NCBI GenBank assembly: GCA_004431415.1
Contig: QPMI01000636.1
Coordinates: 1-39,871, forward strand
Source of the DNA: Cyanophora paradoxa
Lineage: Eukaryota > Glaucocystophyceae > Cyanophorales > Cyanophoraceae
DNA: 39,871 nucleotides
Direction: 5' to 3'
The notes beneath the pieces were generated by a model. That model ran no database searches, was not told the DNA's origin, and saw only the letters and a program-made list of their open reading frames with translations. Within the stretch, counting starts at the first letter, position 1, and each line of letters begins with the position of its first letter. Both the position numbers and the translations under genes were made by a program. Below are positions 10,758 to 20,870 of this stretch, in pieces.

Positions 10758-13700
10758 TGCGACCTCGCAGGCATCTTGGGAGCTTCGCTTTCGGCACTCT
10801 CGGCGTGGCCGCGCCGCACCTGGTGGGCGGGCGGCGCTCTCGCTTCGTAATAAAGGTCAGTATCGCTACTGCTGCAACTTCTAATCGTTTCGGGCCTGAC
10901 CCGCGCCTCGCAGAGTGATCGCTTTCTCGGGGGGATGGCTCTGGCGGGCTGTTTCTGAACCGAGTGCTGGGGCGTCGCTCCGGCCGATCCGAGTGCATGG
11001 CGAAGGTCAGTTCCACCATTCATTTCGATATTTGCACTCGTCTCAATCGTGCGACCTCGCAGGCATCTTGGGAGCTTCGCTTTCGGCACTCTCGGCGTGG
11101 CCGCGCCGCACCTGGTGGGCGGGCGGCGCTCTCGCTTCGTAATAAAGGTGAGTATCGCTGCTGCTGCAACTTCTAATCGTTTCGGGCCTGACCCGCGCCT
11201 CGCAGAGTGATCGCTTTCTCGGGGGGATGGCTCTGGCGGGCTGTTTCTGAACCGAGTGCTGGGGCGTCGCTCCGGCCGATCCGAGTGCATGGCGAAGGTC
11301 AGTTCCACCATTCATTTCGATATTTGCACTCGTCTCAATCGTGCGACCTCGCAGGCATCTTGGGAGCTTCGCTTTCGGCACTCTCGGCGTGGCCGCGCCG
11401 CACCTGGTGGGCGGGCGGCGCTCTCGCTTCGTAATAAAGGTGAGTATCGCTGCTGCTGCAACTTCTAATCGTTTCGGGCCTGACCCGCGCCTCGCAGAGT
11501 GATCGCTTTCTCGGGGGGATGGCTCTGGCGGGCTGTTTCTGAACCGAGTGCTGGGGCGTCGCTCCGGCCGATCCGAGTGCATGGCGAAGGTCAGTTCCAT
11601 CATTCATTTCGATATTTGCACTCGTCTCAATCGTGCGACCTCGCAGGCATCTTGGGAGCTTCGCTTTCGGCACTCTCGGCTTGGCCGCGCCGCACCTGGT
11701 GGGCGGGCGGCGCTCTCGCTTCGTAATAAAGGTGAGTATCGCTGCTGCTGCAACTTCTAATCGTTTCGGGCCTGACCCGCGCCTCGCAGAGTGATCGCTT
11801 TCTCGGGGGGATGGCTCTGGCGGGCTGTTTCTGAACCGAGTGCTGGGGCGTCGCTCCGGCCGATCCGAGTGCATGGCGAAGGTCAGTTCCATCATTCATT
11901 TCGATATTTGCACTCGTCTCAATCGTGCGACCTCGCAGGCATCTTGGGAGCTTCGCTTTCGGCACTCTCGGCGTGGCCGCGCCGCACCTGGTGGGCGGGC
12001 GGCGCTCTCGCTTCGTAATAAAGGTGAGTATCGCTGCTGCTGCAACTTCTAATCGTTTCGGGCCTGACCCGCGCCTCGCAGAGTGATCGCTTTCTCGGGG
12101 GGATGGCTCTGGCGGGCTGTTTCTGAACCGAGTGCTGGGGCGTCGCTCCGGCCGATCCGAGTGCATGGCGAAGGTCAGTTCCATCATTCATTTCGATATT
12201 TGCACTCGTCTCAATCGTGCGACCTCGCAGGCATCTTGGGAGCTTCGCTTTCGGCACTCTCGGCTTGGCCGCGCCGCACCTGGTGGGCGGGCGGCGCTCT
12301 CGCTTCGTAATAAAGGTGAGTATCGCTGCTGCTGCAACTTCTAATCGTTTCGGGCCTGACCCGCGCCTCGCAGAGTGATCGCTTTCTCGGGGGGATGGCT
12401 CTGGCGGCTGTTTCTGAACCGAGTGCTGGGGCGTCGCTCCGGCCGATCCGAGTGCATGGCGAAGGTCAGTTCCATCATTCATTTCGATATTTGCACTCGT
12501 CTCAATCGTGCGACCTCGCAGGCATCTTGGGAGCTTCGCTTTCGGCACTCTCGGCGTGGCCGCGCCGCACCTGGTGGGCGGGCGGCGCTCTCGCTTCGTA
12601 ATAAAGGTGAGTATCGCTGCTGCTGCAACTTCTAATCGTTTCGGGCCTGACCCGCGCCTCGCAGAGTGATCGCTTTCTCGGGGGGATGGCTCTGGCGGGC
12701 TGTTTCTGAACCGAGTGCTGGGGCGTCGCTCCGGCCGATCCGAGTGCATGGCGAAGGTCAGTTCCATCATTCATTTCGATATTTGCACTCGTCTCAATCG
12801 TGCGACCTCGCAGGCATCTTGGGAGCTTCGCTTTCGGCACTCTCGGCGTGGCCGCGCCGCACCTGGTGGGCGGGCGGCGCTCTCGCTTCGTAATAAAGGT
12901 GAGTATCGCTGCTGCTGCAACTTCTAATCGTTTCGGGCCTGACCCGCGCCTCGCAGAGTTATCGCTTTCTCGGGGGGATGGCTCTGGCGGGCTGTTTCTG
13001 AACCGAGTGCTGGGGCGTCGCTCCGGCCGATCCGAGTGCATGGCGAAGGTCAGTTCCACCATTCATTTCGATATTTGCACTCGTCTCAATCGTGCGACCT
13101 CGCAGGCATCTTGGGAGCTTCGCTTTCGGCACTCTCGGCTTGGCCGCGCCGCACCTGGTGGGCGGGCGGCGCTCTCGCTTCGTAATAAAGGTGAGTATCG
13201 CTGCTGCTGCAACTTCTAATCGTTTCGGGCCTGACCCGCGCCTCGCAGAGTGATCGCTTTCTCGGGGGATGGCTCTGGCGGGCTGTTTCTGAACCGAGTG
13301 CTGGGGCGTCGCTCCGGCCGATCCGAGTGCATGGCGAAGGTCAGTTCCATCATTCATTTCGATATTTGCACTCGTCTCAATCGTGCGACCTCGCAGGCAT
13401 CTTGGGAGCTTCGCTTTCGGCACTCTCGGCTTGGCCGTGCCGCACCTGGTGGGCGGGCGGCGCTCTCGCTTCGTAATAAAGGTGAGTATCGCTGCTGCTG
13501 CAACTTCTAATCGTTTCGGGCCTGACCCGCGCCTCGCAGAGTGATCGCTTTCTCGGGGGGATGCATATGGCTCTGGCGGGCTGTTTCTGAACCGAGTGCT
13601 GGGGCGCGCCGGCGTCGCTCCAGCCGATCCGAGTGCATGGCGAAGGTCAGTTCCATCATTCATTTCGATATTTGCACTCGTCTCACTCGTGCGACCTCGC

Positions 13701-13790
13701 AGGCATCTTGGGAGCTTCGCTTTCGGCACTCTCGGCGTGGCCGTGCCGCAGCTGGATTCGGAGGGCAGCTGCAGGCGCGCGGCGCTCGTA
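10758..13790 (+). repeat. Tandem array, ~10.5 units of 292 bp
   Basis: Units start at 10758, 11050, 11342, 11634, 11926, 12218, 12509, 12801, 13093, 13384 and 13690. The period is 292 bp, with 291 where one base is lost and 306 in the tenth unit; the last unit is partial and diverged. Middle units are almost identical. The first differs at the donor-like site (AAAGGTCAGTATCGCTAC instead of AAAGGTGAGTATCGCTGC). Each unit carries AATAAA next to AGGTGAGTAT, a very good 5' splice-site match, and pyrimidine-poor CAG sites. 292 is not a multiple of three, so the 186- and 283-codon minus-strand frames across it change frame at every unit and are not accepted as genes. Variant positions (GGCGTGGCC/GGCTTGGCC, TTCCACC/TTCCATC) are shuffled among units, as expected for unequal exchange or conversion. 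Confidence 0.95.
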
Positions 13791-14088
13791 CTTCGTAAAT
13801 TAAAGAGGCGAGTATATTAAATTAAAGAGGCTAGTAGCACTATCAATATAGCTAACAAAGATGGCTTTTGGTTAAAGCGCTATCTTTAGTGTACATGTTT
13901 TAATTTTAGCGATAGGCGAGCACTACCAGCAATTTTAATGCGTTAGTACTAGAGTTTTCATCATGGTTCACCGATCGCGAGTCACGGTTTCTTTTTTGCA
14001 AAAGTGCAAAAGTGGACGTCTCATTGATACACCACGGCACATGTATCAATGTTCTACGTGACGTGCCCTTCCGACCGGTCATCGATAT
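13791..14088. other. AT-rich flank of the first transposon copy
   Basis: Includes a short direct repeat of AAATTAAAGAGGC (near 13797 and 13823). No gene is seen. The last bases before the element (ATCGATAT) differ from those before the second copy (TTGCCTTC), which helps fix the element boundary. Confidence 0.4.
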
Positions 14089-14308
14089 CACTGGGAGCCA
14101 GAAATTAAGTTTACCATATGGTAAACTTAGGGTGTGGTAAAGTTGTGCTGTTTGCGTTACACCACTGTAAAGTCACCAGGGTAAAGTCGCCGGGGTAAAG
14201 TCAGGGTGGTAAAGTTGTGAAAAGCGGGGTAAAGACGTCGGTGTAAACTCGCCGAGGTAAAGTTGGCGAGGTAAAGACGTCGGGGTAAACTCGCCGAGGT
14301 AATGTTGG
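14089..14308 (+). promoter_or_regulatory. Transposon terminus: palindrome and subterminal repeats
   Basis: CACTG at 14089 is followed by a perfect 24-bp palindrome at 14106-14129 centred on CATATG. After that come about eleven direct copies of GGTAAAG or GTAAAC up to 14308. Many are followed by TCGCCG or ACGTCG, giving composite ~13-18-bp units. Clusters like this are transposase-binding subterminal repeats in EnSpm/CACTA elements (family knowledge); binding here is inferred. Confidence 0.7.
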
Positions 14309-14539
14309 TTTCGGTGCAGCGGTTCACTTTTTTACGTTTTTTTTGCTTTTTTTTATTTTTTCTGTAAAAGCTATCTATAGCAGCCCATCTTCAAGCGATA
14401 CTGCGCGCGAGCTCTATCCTAGAGCTAGCTAATCGGTTTGATGAATGCTTCGTATTCCTGAAATCTGCAGCTGGGACGGAATTCTTCTTATTTGCGTGCG
14501 CATGCGGACTGGCGGGATGCGCACCAGCCTGGCAGGTCA

Positions 14540-15933
14540 TTAATCAAGCTCATCTCCACCAACCTGGCTGCGGTGCGTAGTCATCTCCTCCTCGTCCGAC
14601 GACAAGCCGGACTCATCCCCATCAGGAATATTTGATGCCACTGCTGCAGCTGATTTCCCTGTGGCAAGTGTGACCAGCAGGTCCAGTGGCTCTGAACGTG
14701 ATGAAGATCCTTGCTGAAGTGTCACGTCCATTGCAGTCTCCTCCTGCATCATGATGTTGCAGCAGCGACACAAGGAGAGGAGAGTTAAAGAATGAACGAA
14801 CCAGGAGACGGACATTAGCGTCCTTGAAGAAGCGACCGTAATCGGCAGTCGCTCTTTCGAACTCGGGATTCTGAACGCGATGGAGCGAAGAATCGGCTTC
14901 AAATCGGCGCGCGATCTCTGCCTCATCAGCCTCGTTCTGTCGATGCCGAGATTGCTGCTCGGCCTGCTCAGCCTGAAGCTTCTTCATGTCCTCATCATTC
15001 GAATTCTGACTGTCTTGGCTGGCTGCGTTCGACTTTGCTCTCATCTCTTCCTCCTCCAGCTGCCTCTTGTCCTTCCGCTCTTCCTTTTCGGCTTCAAAGG
15101 CGTCGCGGTACACCCATTGCTCAATGACCCAGTCACCAGGCACATGAATCTACGGAATCATGAGTCAAAGTGCTAGCCGTCCAGTATTTTCATATACTTC
15201 TTACCACGTCACTGCGACTCTTTGCCAGCAAATCGTGCAGCTTGTTGCTTGAGCCGAATCCGAGCTTATCAGCGACCAAAGTCGGTGGCGTCGGCGAAAC
15301 TCCAAGCCAGTATGCCCTGAACAAAAGGCGTCAAACATGTCGCGGATTTTTGCATTATTGATGCGCAATCACATCATATCCTGATCCGCGACTGTGTCTT
15401 TCAGAGGAGTATACACTTCCGTAGGATGGATACTCTTGAAGATCGTATTCTTGCAAGCATGGCGCGTACCTGCATTGGAAAATCATAAACATAATGCTTG
15501 ATTGCGAGAAAGACAACAATTGAATGGCGCACGACCCCAAACATGAAATGGCCTGGCTTCGTGCGGAATCCGAGGAAAGCGGGAACAAGGAAGCCTTTCT
15601 CGGTCTTCTCCAGTGCGTAACGAGAACGCCGCCAGGGGTCCGTTCCTCGAGTTTGTACTCCAGCCGGAGTTCAGTACGAATAGCGTCTTCTGACCAGAAG
15701 GGGGGCTCGGCCTCGTGCACTTTTCCAGATCCAGATCCCGGAGATCCCGGCTGGCGGCGGGCGGCTGAAACGGGGAGTTTGACGAGGACCCGCTGATTCC
15801 GCTCCCCATTCGCCTCGTTGTGCACTTTCTGAGAGTCGAATTCCAACTCGTCTTTGAGCTTGAGAGCAGCTAGCACATCGCGACGGATTCGCTGGTCTTC
15901 CGTCTTGCTTCGCTTGGCTTTCGGAGCCTCCAT
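14540..15933 (-). CDS. Gene B, transposon copy 1: unrecognised five-exon gene
   Basis: I do not recognise the family. A five-exon model fits with all splice phases matching: 15933-15470, 15434-15373, 15316-15205, 15149-14814, 14743-14540, with GT..AG introns of 35, 56, 55 and 70 nt. The start ATG at 15933 precedes a basic run (MEAPKAKRSK). Exon 1 includes FWSEDAIRTELRLEYK and VTHW. Exon 3 contains YWLGVSPTPTLVADKLGFG. Exon 4 starts with PGDWVIEQWVYRDAF, then a long charged Glu/Lys/Gln-rich stretch likely to be helical or coiled coil. The acidic tail ends DELD. About 390 residues are expected. Exon 1 has a one-base deletion in a C run at 15610-15611 relative to copy 2, which breaks the frame. 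It is probably an accessory transposon protein, but that rests only on location. Confidence 0.6.
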
Positions 15934-16049
15934 CTGCGGCATATGCAAGTCAATAAGCGGCATATGCAAGTCAATAAGCAGACATATGCAGCCGGCAAGT
16001 TTCACCCACACCGCCAATGTCGAACTGGAATTCAGCGAATCGTGATCAG

Positions 16050-16073
16050 CCCCCCCCCCCCCCCCCCCCCCCC
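16050..16073 (+). repeat. Poly-C run of 24
   Basis: An uninterrupted run of 24 C inside transposon copy 1; copy 2 has 23. The opposite strand is G24, a strong G-quadruplex candidate. It lies upstream of the gene B start, between that gene and the 101-bp array. Confidence 0.95.
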
Positions 16074-16206
16074 GAAAGAGAAAATCCCGAAAGAGAACCC
16101 TCGAAAACCGCATGACAAAATAAGAAGTGCAAAACTCTCGCAAAGCAAAAGCGCAAAGCGGCAATTGAGACGCAAGTGAATTCGCAAATGTGACTTGAGC
16201 GACTGC

Positions 16207-16887
16207 GTCCATCTCGAACACCTAGCTGCACCGGTCAGGTTGCCGGGTTCCGGACCTGCCCGTGCACGTGTCGACTTCCTCTCTTTGCAGAGGCCCGGGC
16301 GTACGCCGTCCATCTCGAACACCTAGCTGCACCGGTCAGGTTGCCGGGTTCCGGACCTGCCCGTGCACGTGTCGACTTCCTCTCTTTGCAGAGGCCCGGG
16401 CGTACGCCGTCCATCTCGAACACCTAGCTGCACCGGTCAGGTTGCCGGGTTCCGGACCTGCCTGTGCACGTGTCGACTTCCTCTCTTTGCAGAGGCCCGG
16501 GCGTACGCCGTCCATCTCGAACACCTAGCTGCACCGGTCAGGTTGCCGGGTTCCGGACCTGCCCGTGCACGTGTCGACTTCCTCTTCTCTTTGCAGAGGC
16601 CCGGGCGTACGCCGTCCATCTCGAACACCTAGCTGCACCGGTCAGGTTGCCGGGTTCCGGACCTGCCTGTGCACGTGTCGACTTCCTCTCTTTGCAGAGG
16701 CCCGGGCGTACGCCCTCCATCTCGAACACCTAGCTGCACCGGTCAGGTTGCCGGGTTCCGGACCTGCCCGTGCACGTGTCGACTTCCTCTCTTTGCAGTC
16801 GACTTCCTCTCTCTGCAGAGGCCCGGGCGTACGCCGTCCATCTCGAACACCTAGCTGCACCGGTCAGGTTGCCGGGTTCCGGACCTG
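16207..16887 (+). repeat. 101-bp tandem array inside transposon copy 1
   Basis: Six to seven units of 101 bp start with GTCCATCTCGAACACC (starts near 16207, 16308, 16409, 16510, 16614), with small length changes and one partial duplication near 16795. Each unit contains two hairpins: CAGGTTGCCGG/CCGGACCTG around GTT, and CCTCT/AGAGG around CTTTGC. 101 is not a multiple of three, so frames crossing it rotate and are not accepted as coding. The array is reproduced unit for unit in copy 2. Confidence 0.9.
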
Positions 16888-17159
16888 GCTCTGTCAAAAT
16901 GGCTCTGATGGTGTTGTTATCTGCAAAAACGCAAGCGCGAGAGCAATGTGCAGGCACGCTTTTGCATGAACATCTAGATAGATGGAAAGAAGGGATGAAG
17001 AGCAAAGACAGCGTGTGAAGAGAAATTGACAGAGGGCACACGTTTTTCACAGAGGCTTCGTCACCATCATCGTCCTGATCCCTATTCATTGGTTCATTAA
17101 TGACACGCAAATTATGAGCAGCATTTATGTAAATATGTCGATTGACACGACCGAAGAAA

Positions 17160-20100
17160 AATTGCTCACTGATCTCTTCGAGCCCTCCTTCCTCCTCCCC
17201 TCCTTGTTTCCCTTGCTGGCCGCGCCAGCATGCTTGTTCCCGGCACCAGCATGCTTGTTCCGGCACCAGCTGCAGATGCCTTGATCCTCGGCTTTTTGGA
17301 GGCGACGGCACTATTTGCTTCGGACTCGAGCTCCTCCTGCATCGGTGGATCGATTCGATTAATGGGATCGATACAATTAAGATATAACGGACGTGATGCA
17401 TCAGAAGCAGGCCAGATGTTGGCTCGGATGCACTCGTGTTAGCAGTGCTCTTTTGAAGAAGATTTCCTGCCCAGAAAATCGCTCGTTTCGCTCCGTTCGC
17501 CACTTGCATGTTCGGCTGCACCGGGACCGCAGTCATCAAAGTAGCAACGAAAACCATCTTGGAAAGACTACGTGACTTACAACCTGCGCGGCGTCAATCA
17601 GTCCGGTTCCACGTGCTGCACACAATCCAAGAATTCTGACTGACCATCTGCACCGCGATCTCTTTTGCGACGCCTTTCTTCATGTAGAAGTATGGAATCT
17701 GTTTCTGAACCCAAGTTGGACAAACAGATGTCACGACAACCAGATCGTGGGCGCTCTGTACGGCATCGCAAAGGGCCTCGTCACGAGAACACGATTACTG
17801 GCGCTCATAAGGTAGTATTCAACGCATGCACCTCCTCCAATTCAAACAGGTTGGCCCGTACAAGCTGCGGATTGACGAATGATAAATCCACACGGCCGAC
17901 GTACAACCCTGTCCCGACTATCTCGGCTGTCGCATTCGGAGCCCCAACGTGCATCAAGTCCACCAGCTCGAACTTGTTGAAGCGCATCAGACTGTTAGGA
18001 ATCGCTTCCGGTGCAGCAAGGAACGGATTCACTGCGAAACGAAATCAGGTACGTCAAGATATCGAAAAATGAACAACAAGTACTGAAGTCTCCGGGGCTG
18101 ATGATTTGCTTAGAGAACTTATCAACCTCTTTTGCCCGCTCGACTTCTCGTTTCTGCATGCGTTTCATCTTTTTCGGGCCATTATACAAGGTTGCGCCGT
18201 TCTGTCGCAAGAATGAGAAAACCGTGGACAGCACATTTAAGATAATGGCTGGCACACAGCCACAGTAGTCCTCCATTCCGTGGTGCGACTTTGAACAAGA
18301 TATCTAACGTGACCCTTTAGCCATTCCGTCACAACCTTTTCCGTGAACGGCTCCTGACGTGGTATGTCGGTGAATGATGATGATGAGGAAAACAAAGATA
18401 TGAACCGGTGCTGGATTTCCGTCTGGAACTCCTTCAGGATAAACGCCGTTTGCTGTCATTGTGCAACAGGTGTACTTGAGGGCGAGAAGGATGCGTTGAA
18501 TCAGCTCTGTAGCGGACCATCGGAATTTAAAAAAGATATCATATTCCGAAAAAGCGATTCGCACTGCTGTACGATGTTTTCATCTCAAGCCAAATGGGTT
18601 GCCCAAGTGCGTCCCAAATGGCCTGAAGATATACCATAAAATTGATACGAATAAAAGGAGACCGAGCATTGTGAATGAAGACTCGTGGATTCTTTTCGTC
18701 GCGCCTTCCGAGGAAAGAGAAACCTGAGCGTGGTTGGGCGTTTTGCAATGGAAACTGAATGGAAATCTGAACTGAATGGTGAATGCAAATCCGAACCATG
18801 CGTGATGGCCACGCAATCAACGCCCACAGGAAGCGCAGTGTCGTAGCTGTTTTCTCGGAGCTTCGCGAAGAGTGCAAGAAGAGCTTCACGCTGCCGACAC
18901 GGATTTCATCAAAAAAATGAATCCGGTCATAAGGACATGAAGAAAGCGAACAGCCATCGCGGATGACTGGTGTCTGCGGCTCTGATATTCAACGGTCCCA
19001 ATCAGAAGCCGCACTGAAGCCTCCAGCGTTGCCTTGAAGTCTACAGGGACTTGTGGACGGCCGCCGAAGATCGTGTTCGAGACGTCTGATTGTTTTTTGT
19101 CATGCGCACGTATGTTGGTCATGTTTTGATCATGTGCGTGTGTAATTCGAAAAACGCACCAAAGACTCTCATGATATCGTCGACAAGAGTCTGTACTTGA
19201 AGAGGCCAAAGCTCCTCTGGATCGTTCGCAGGCTGCCTGAGAACCGATGCTGTTTGTGAGAGCGTAAGTTCTTCAACGTGCGATTGCAAACAGCAATCGA
19301 GTTCACCCCACGCATTGGCGTTACTGCGACCGCCCGAAAGGCGGTGCGCAGCGAGACCCGCGTATGAGTTCTCCTTCTCCGACCCCTCGCGGTCGGATCC
19401 ATCGTTTTTGTTCTCATCGTTCTTCTGAAGGATTGCTGTCGTCGATCTGCCGACTGTATTCACGCTCTGATTCTTCAGAATCTGCGCTTCCCATCAGTTT
19501 GCGATAGCAATACACAACAGCAGGACCACATTTCGAGCAAGGGAAGCAGCGTTCGCCAAAAGCGTCATCGGCTTCCACAAAATCAGAGGCGTAACCGGTG
19601 AAGAAGAAATTGCAGACACAAAGAAAGACAGCACCTTCAGAGGACCTCCTTTATCAGCAGTCTGAGGGCAAAGCACCGACCAGATTTTCAGGACCGGGCA
19701 GCATCGATATTCGAATGGTGAAACAACGGGAAATCACCTTCAACGAAGGAACTGCCGCTGGAATATTTTCGCCAGAGACGGTTGCTGCCTGAAAGCAACA
19801 GCAACGGCAAAGGTTTCAGCACTCGGGCATCAGCATTCGAACGCTCGAATTGCTGAAGAACACCGTTTTGAAGCGGCCGCCAGAGGAGTTTCCGGCCTGA
19901 ACATGTGAGGAGAGCTCTTAGCATCGGCTGTCAAGTCCATAAAGCGCTGGGATGCATGCACACCGCTGGAACTGGAACGGGTTCTCCGCCTTTGCTTCGG
20001 TTTCCACAGTTCGGGACCTTTCCAATAGCTGCACATGTAGTGTAAGCTGTTATACTAGCGGGGACGAGTAAGACTGCGTACATTCAACGCAAGTATTTCT

Positions 20101-20787
20101 GGCCAGAGTGCATCTCCTCGCCGCTTCTTGATTTTCTGCCAGAAGAGCATCAAAATTTGAAGGATCAATATCAACATCGTCTGCCAGCAAGTCACAGGAG
20201 CTGTACAGGGAATCAACCTTTCGCAACACAGCTTCGTATTTGCAAAATGAATGCGCACGTGATTGAGGCCAAGCGTAGATCGATGTCGCGAACCTCCTGA
20301 GCAGCAGCATGAAGCTCTCTTACGCTCTTCATCGCGTCTCCGAGAACAGGCGGAATGACAATTTTGCTCGATATCGGTAACACTTCGTTGGCTTCTTCGA
20401 CTGCAGCTAGAAAAGCTCGTTCGACGTTAAAAAACCTGATTGGAACCACGCCCGTTGGTCTAATTGCGACGATTGCATAGAAGGGAACCTAACGTGGGCG
20501 CACGTTGTCGTATCATAGTTCATGTGCACGGCCGGAGGTTCTGCACGTCCACAATCTCTGTGGAGCTAATGAAACGATTGCAACAGCGGCATATCCACAG
20601 CGTACGCGTACACATAGACCTTGTGGAGCTCATTGAACAACGCAGTCCTCCACTTGAAGACATTTGCTTTTCGTGCTACGATTACTGCGCAGGCTTGGTA
20701 CCGCGGAAAAGCGCACCATAGTACAAGCATGCGCACCATTTGCACCGCTAGCTTCCGCTGGGGTCGCCGGTAACGCATGCACGCCAC
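17160..20787 (-). CDS. Gene A: long unrecognised multi-exon gene
   Basis: This is a chain of minus-strand exons separated by short GT..AG introns; I do not recognise the family. Good stretches, from 5' to 3', include an N-terminal part with NVFKWRTALFNELHK (about 20640), DDVDIDPSNFDALLAENQEA (about 20150) and a cysteine-bearing segment FGERCFPCSKCGPAVVYCY (about 19530). Later come EELWPLQVQTLVDDIMRVFG (about 19200), PFTEKVVTEWLKGH (about 18320), a basic run GPKKMKRMQKREVERAKE (about 18150) and LMRFNKFELVDLMHVGAP (about 17960). A final part near 17300 has ASKKPRIKAS. Several joins are phase-consistent (for example a 38-nt intron near 18295) and others are not resolved, so the exact model, the true start and any frameshifts are uncertain. 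It is divergent from the Tnp2-like gene and may be a second transposon protein. Confidence 0.45.
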
Positions 20788-20870
20788 TAGTGCTCACTGG
20801 CGGCCGCGGGCTGGCCATTGGGGCAGTCAACTCTGCGAACAGCGCTAAGTGACATTCTGTTGCTGTCTCA
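20788..20870. promoter_or_regulatory. Divergent intergenic gap
   Basis: Minus-strand gene A and the plus-strand Tnp2-like gene diverge from this short gap. The plus-strand frame is open from 20871 and its first plausible ATG is at 21087, so the usable promoter could extend to about 21090. It contains a CATCTCATCGCCTAGGTGCG-type short repeat near 20886. No TATA box is evident; assignment as a promoter is by position only. Confidence 0.25.

Larger units (their letters stand above)
14089..17113. mobile_element. CACTA-like DNA transposon, copy 1 (left part)
   Basis: The sequence from 14089 is repeated from 36849 to the window end with four homopolymer-length differences and two substitutions seen by eye (near 15328 and 16131). 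Both copies begin exactly at CACTGGGAGCCAG, and the bases just before differ. CACTR termini with many short subterminal repeats are the hallmark of the EnSpm/CACTA superfamily. The shared part carries the terminus, a 24-bp palindrome, gene B on the minus strand, a poly-C run and a 101-bp tandem array. 17113 is only where the window cuts off copy 2; the true right end is not identified. I did not find an inverted CAGTG terminus with CTTTACC repeats, so whether genes A and the Tnp2-like gene (17-25 kb) belong to this copy is an inference. Confidence 0.75.

Noticed and set aside
10658-13729. Long minus-strand frames (186-283 codons) across the 292-bp array
   Set aside because: The unit length is not a multiple of three, so the frame changes at each unit and the same protein reappears by repetition only. 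There are no splice-consistent boundaries and no family resemblance.
16235-17018. Frames through the 101-bp array as a repeat protein
   Set aside because: 101 is not a multiple of three; both strands give equally long frames that rotate with each unit.
17665-18072. Subtilisin-like reading of gene A (GTGLIDAA and VVVTSVCP pieces)
   Set aside because: The pieces resemble parts of subtilases but are out of order and no Asp/His/Ser triad motif is present; too weak to call.
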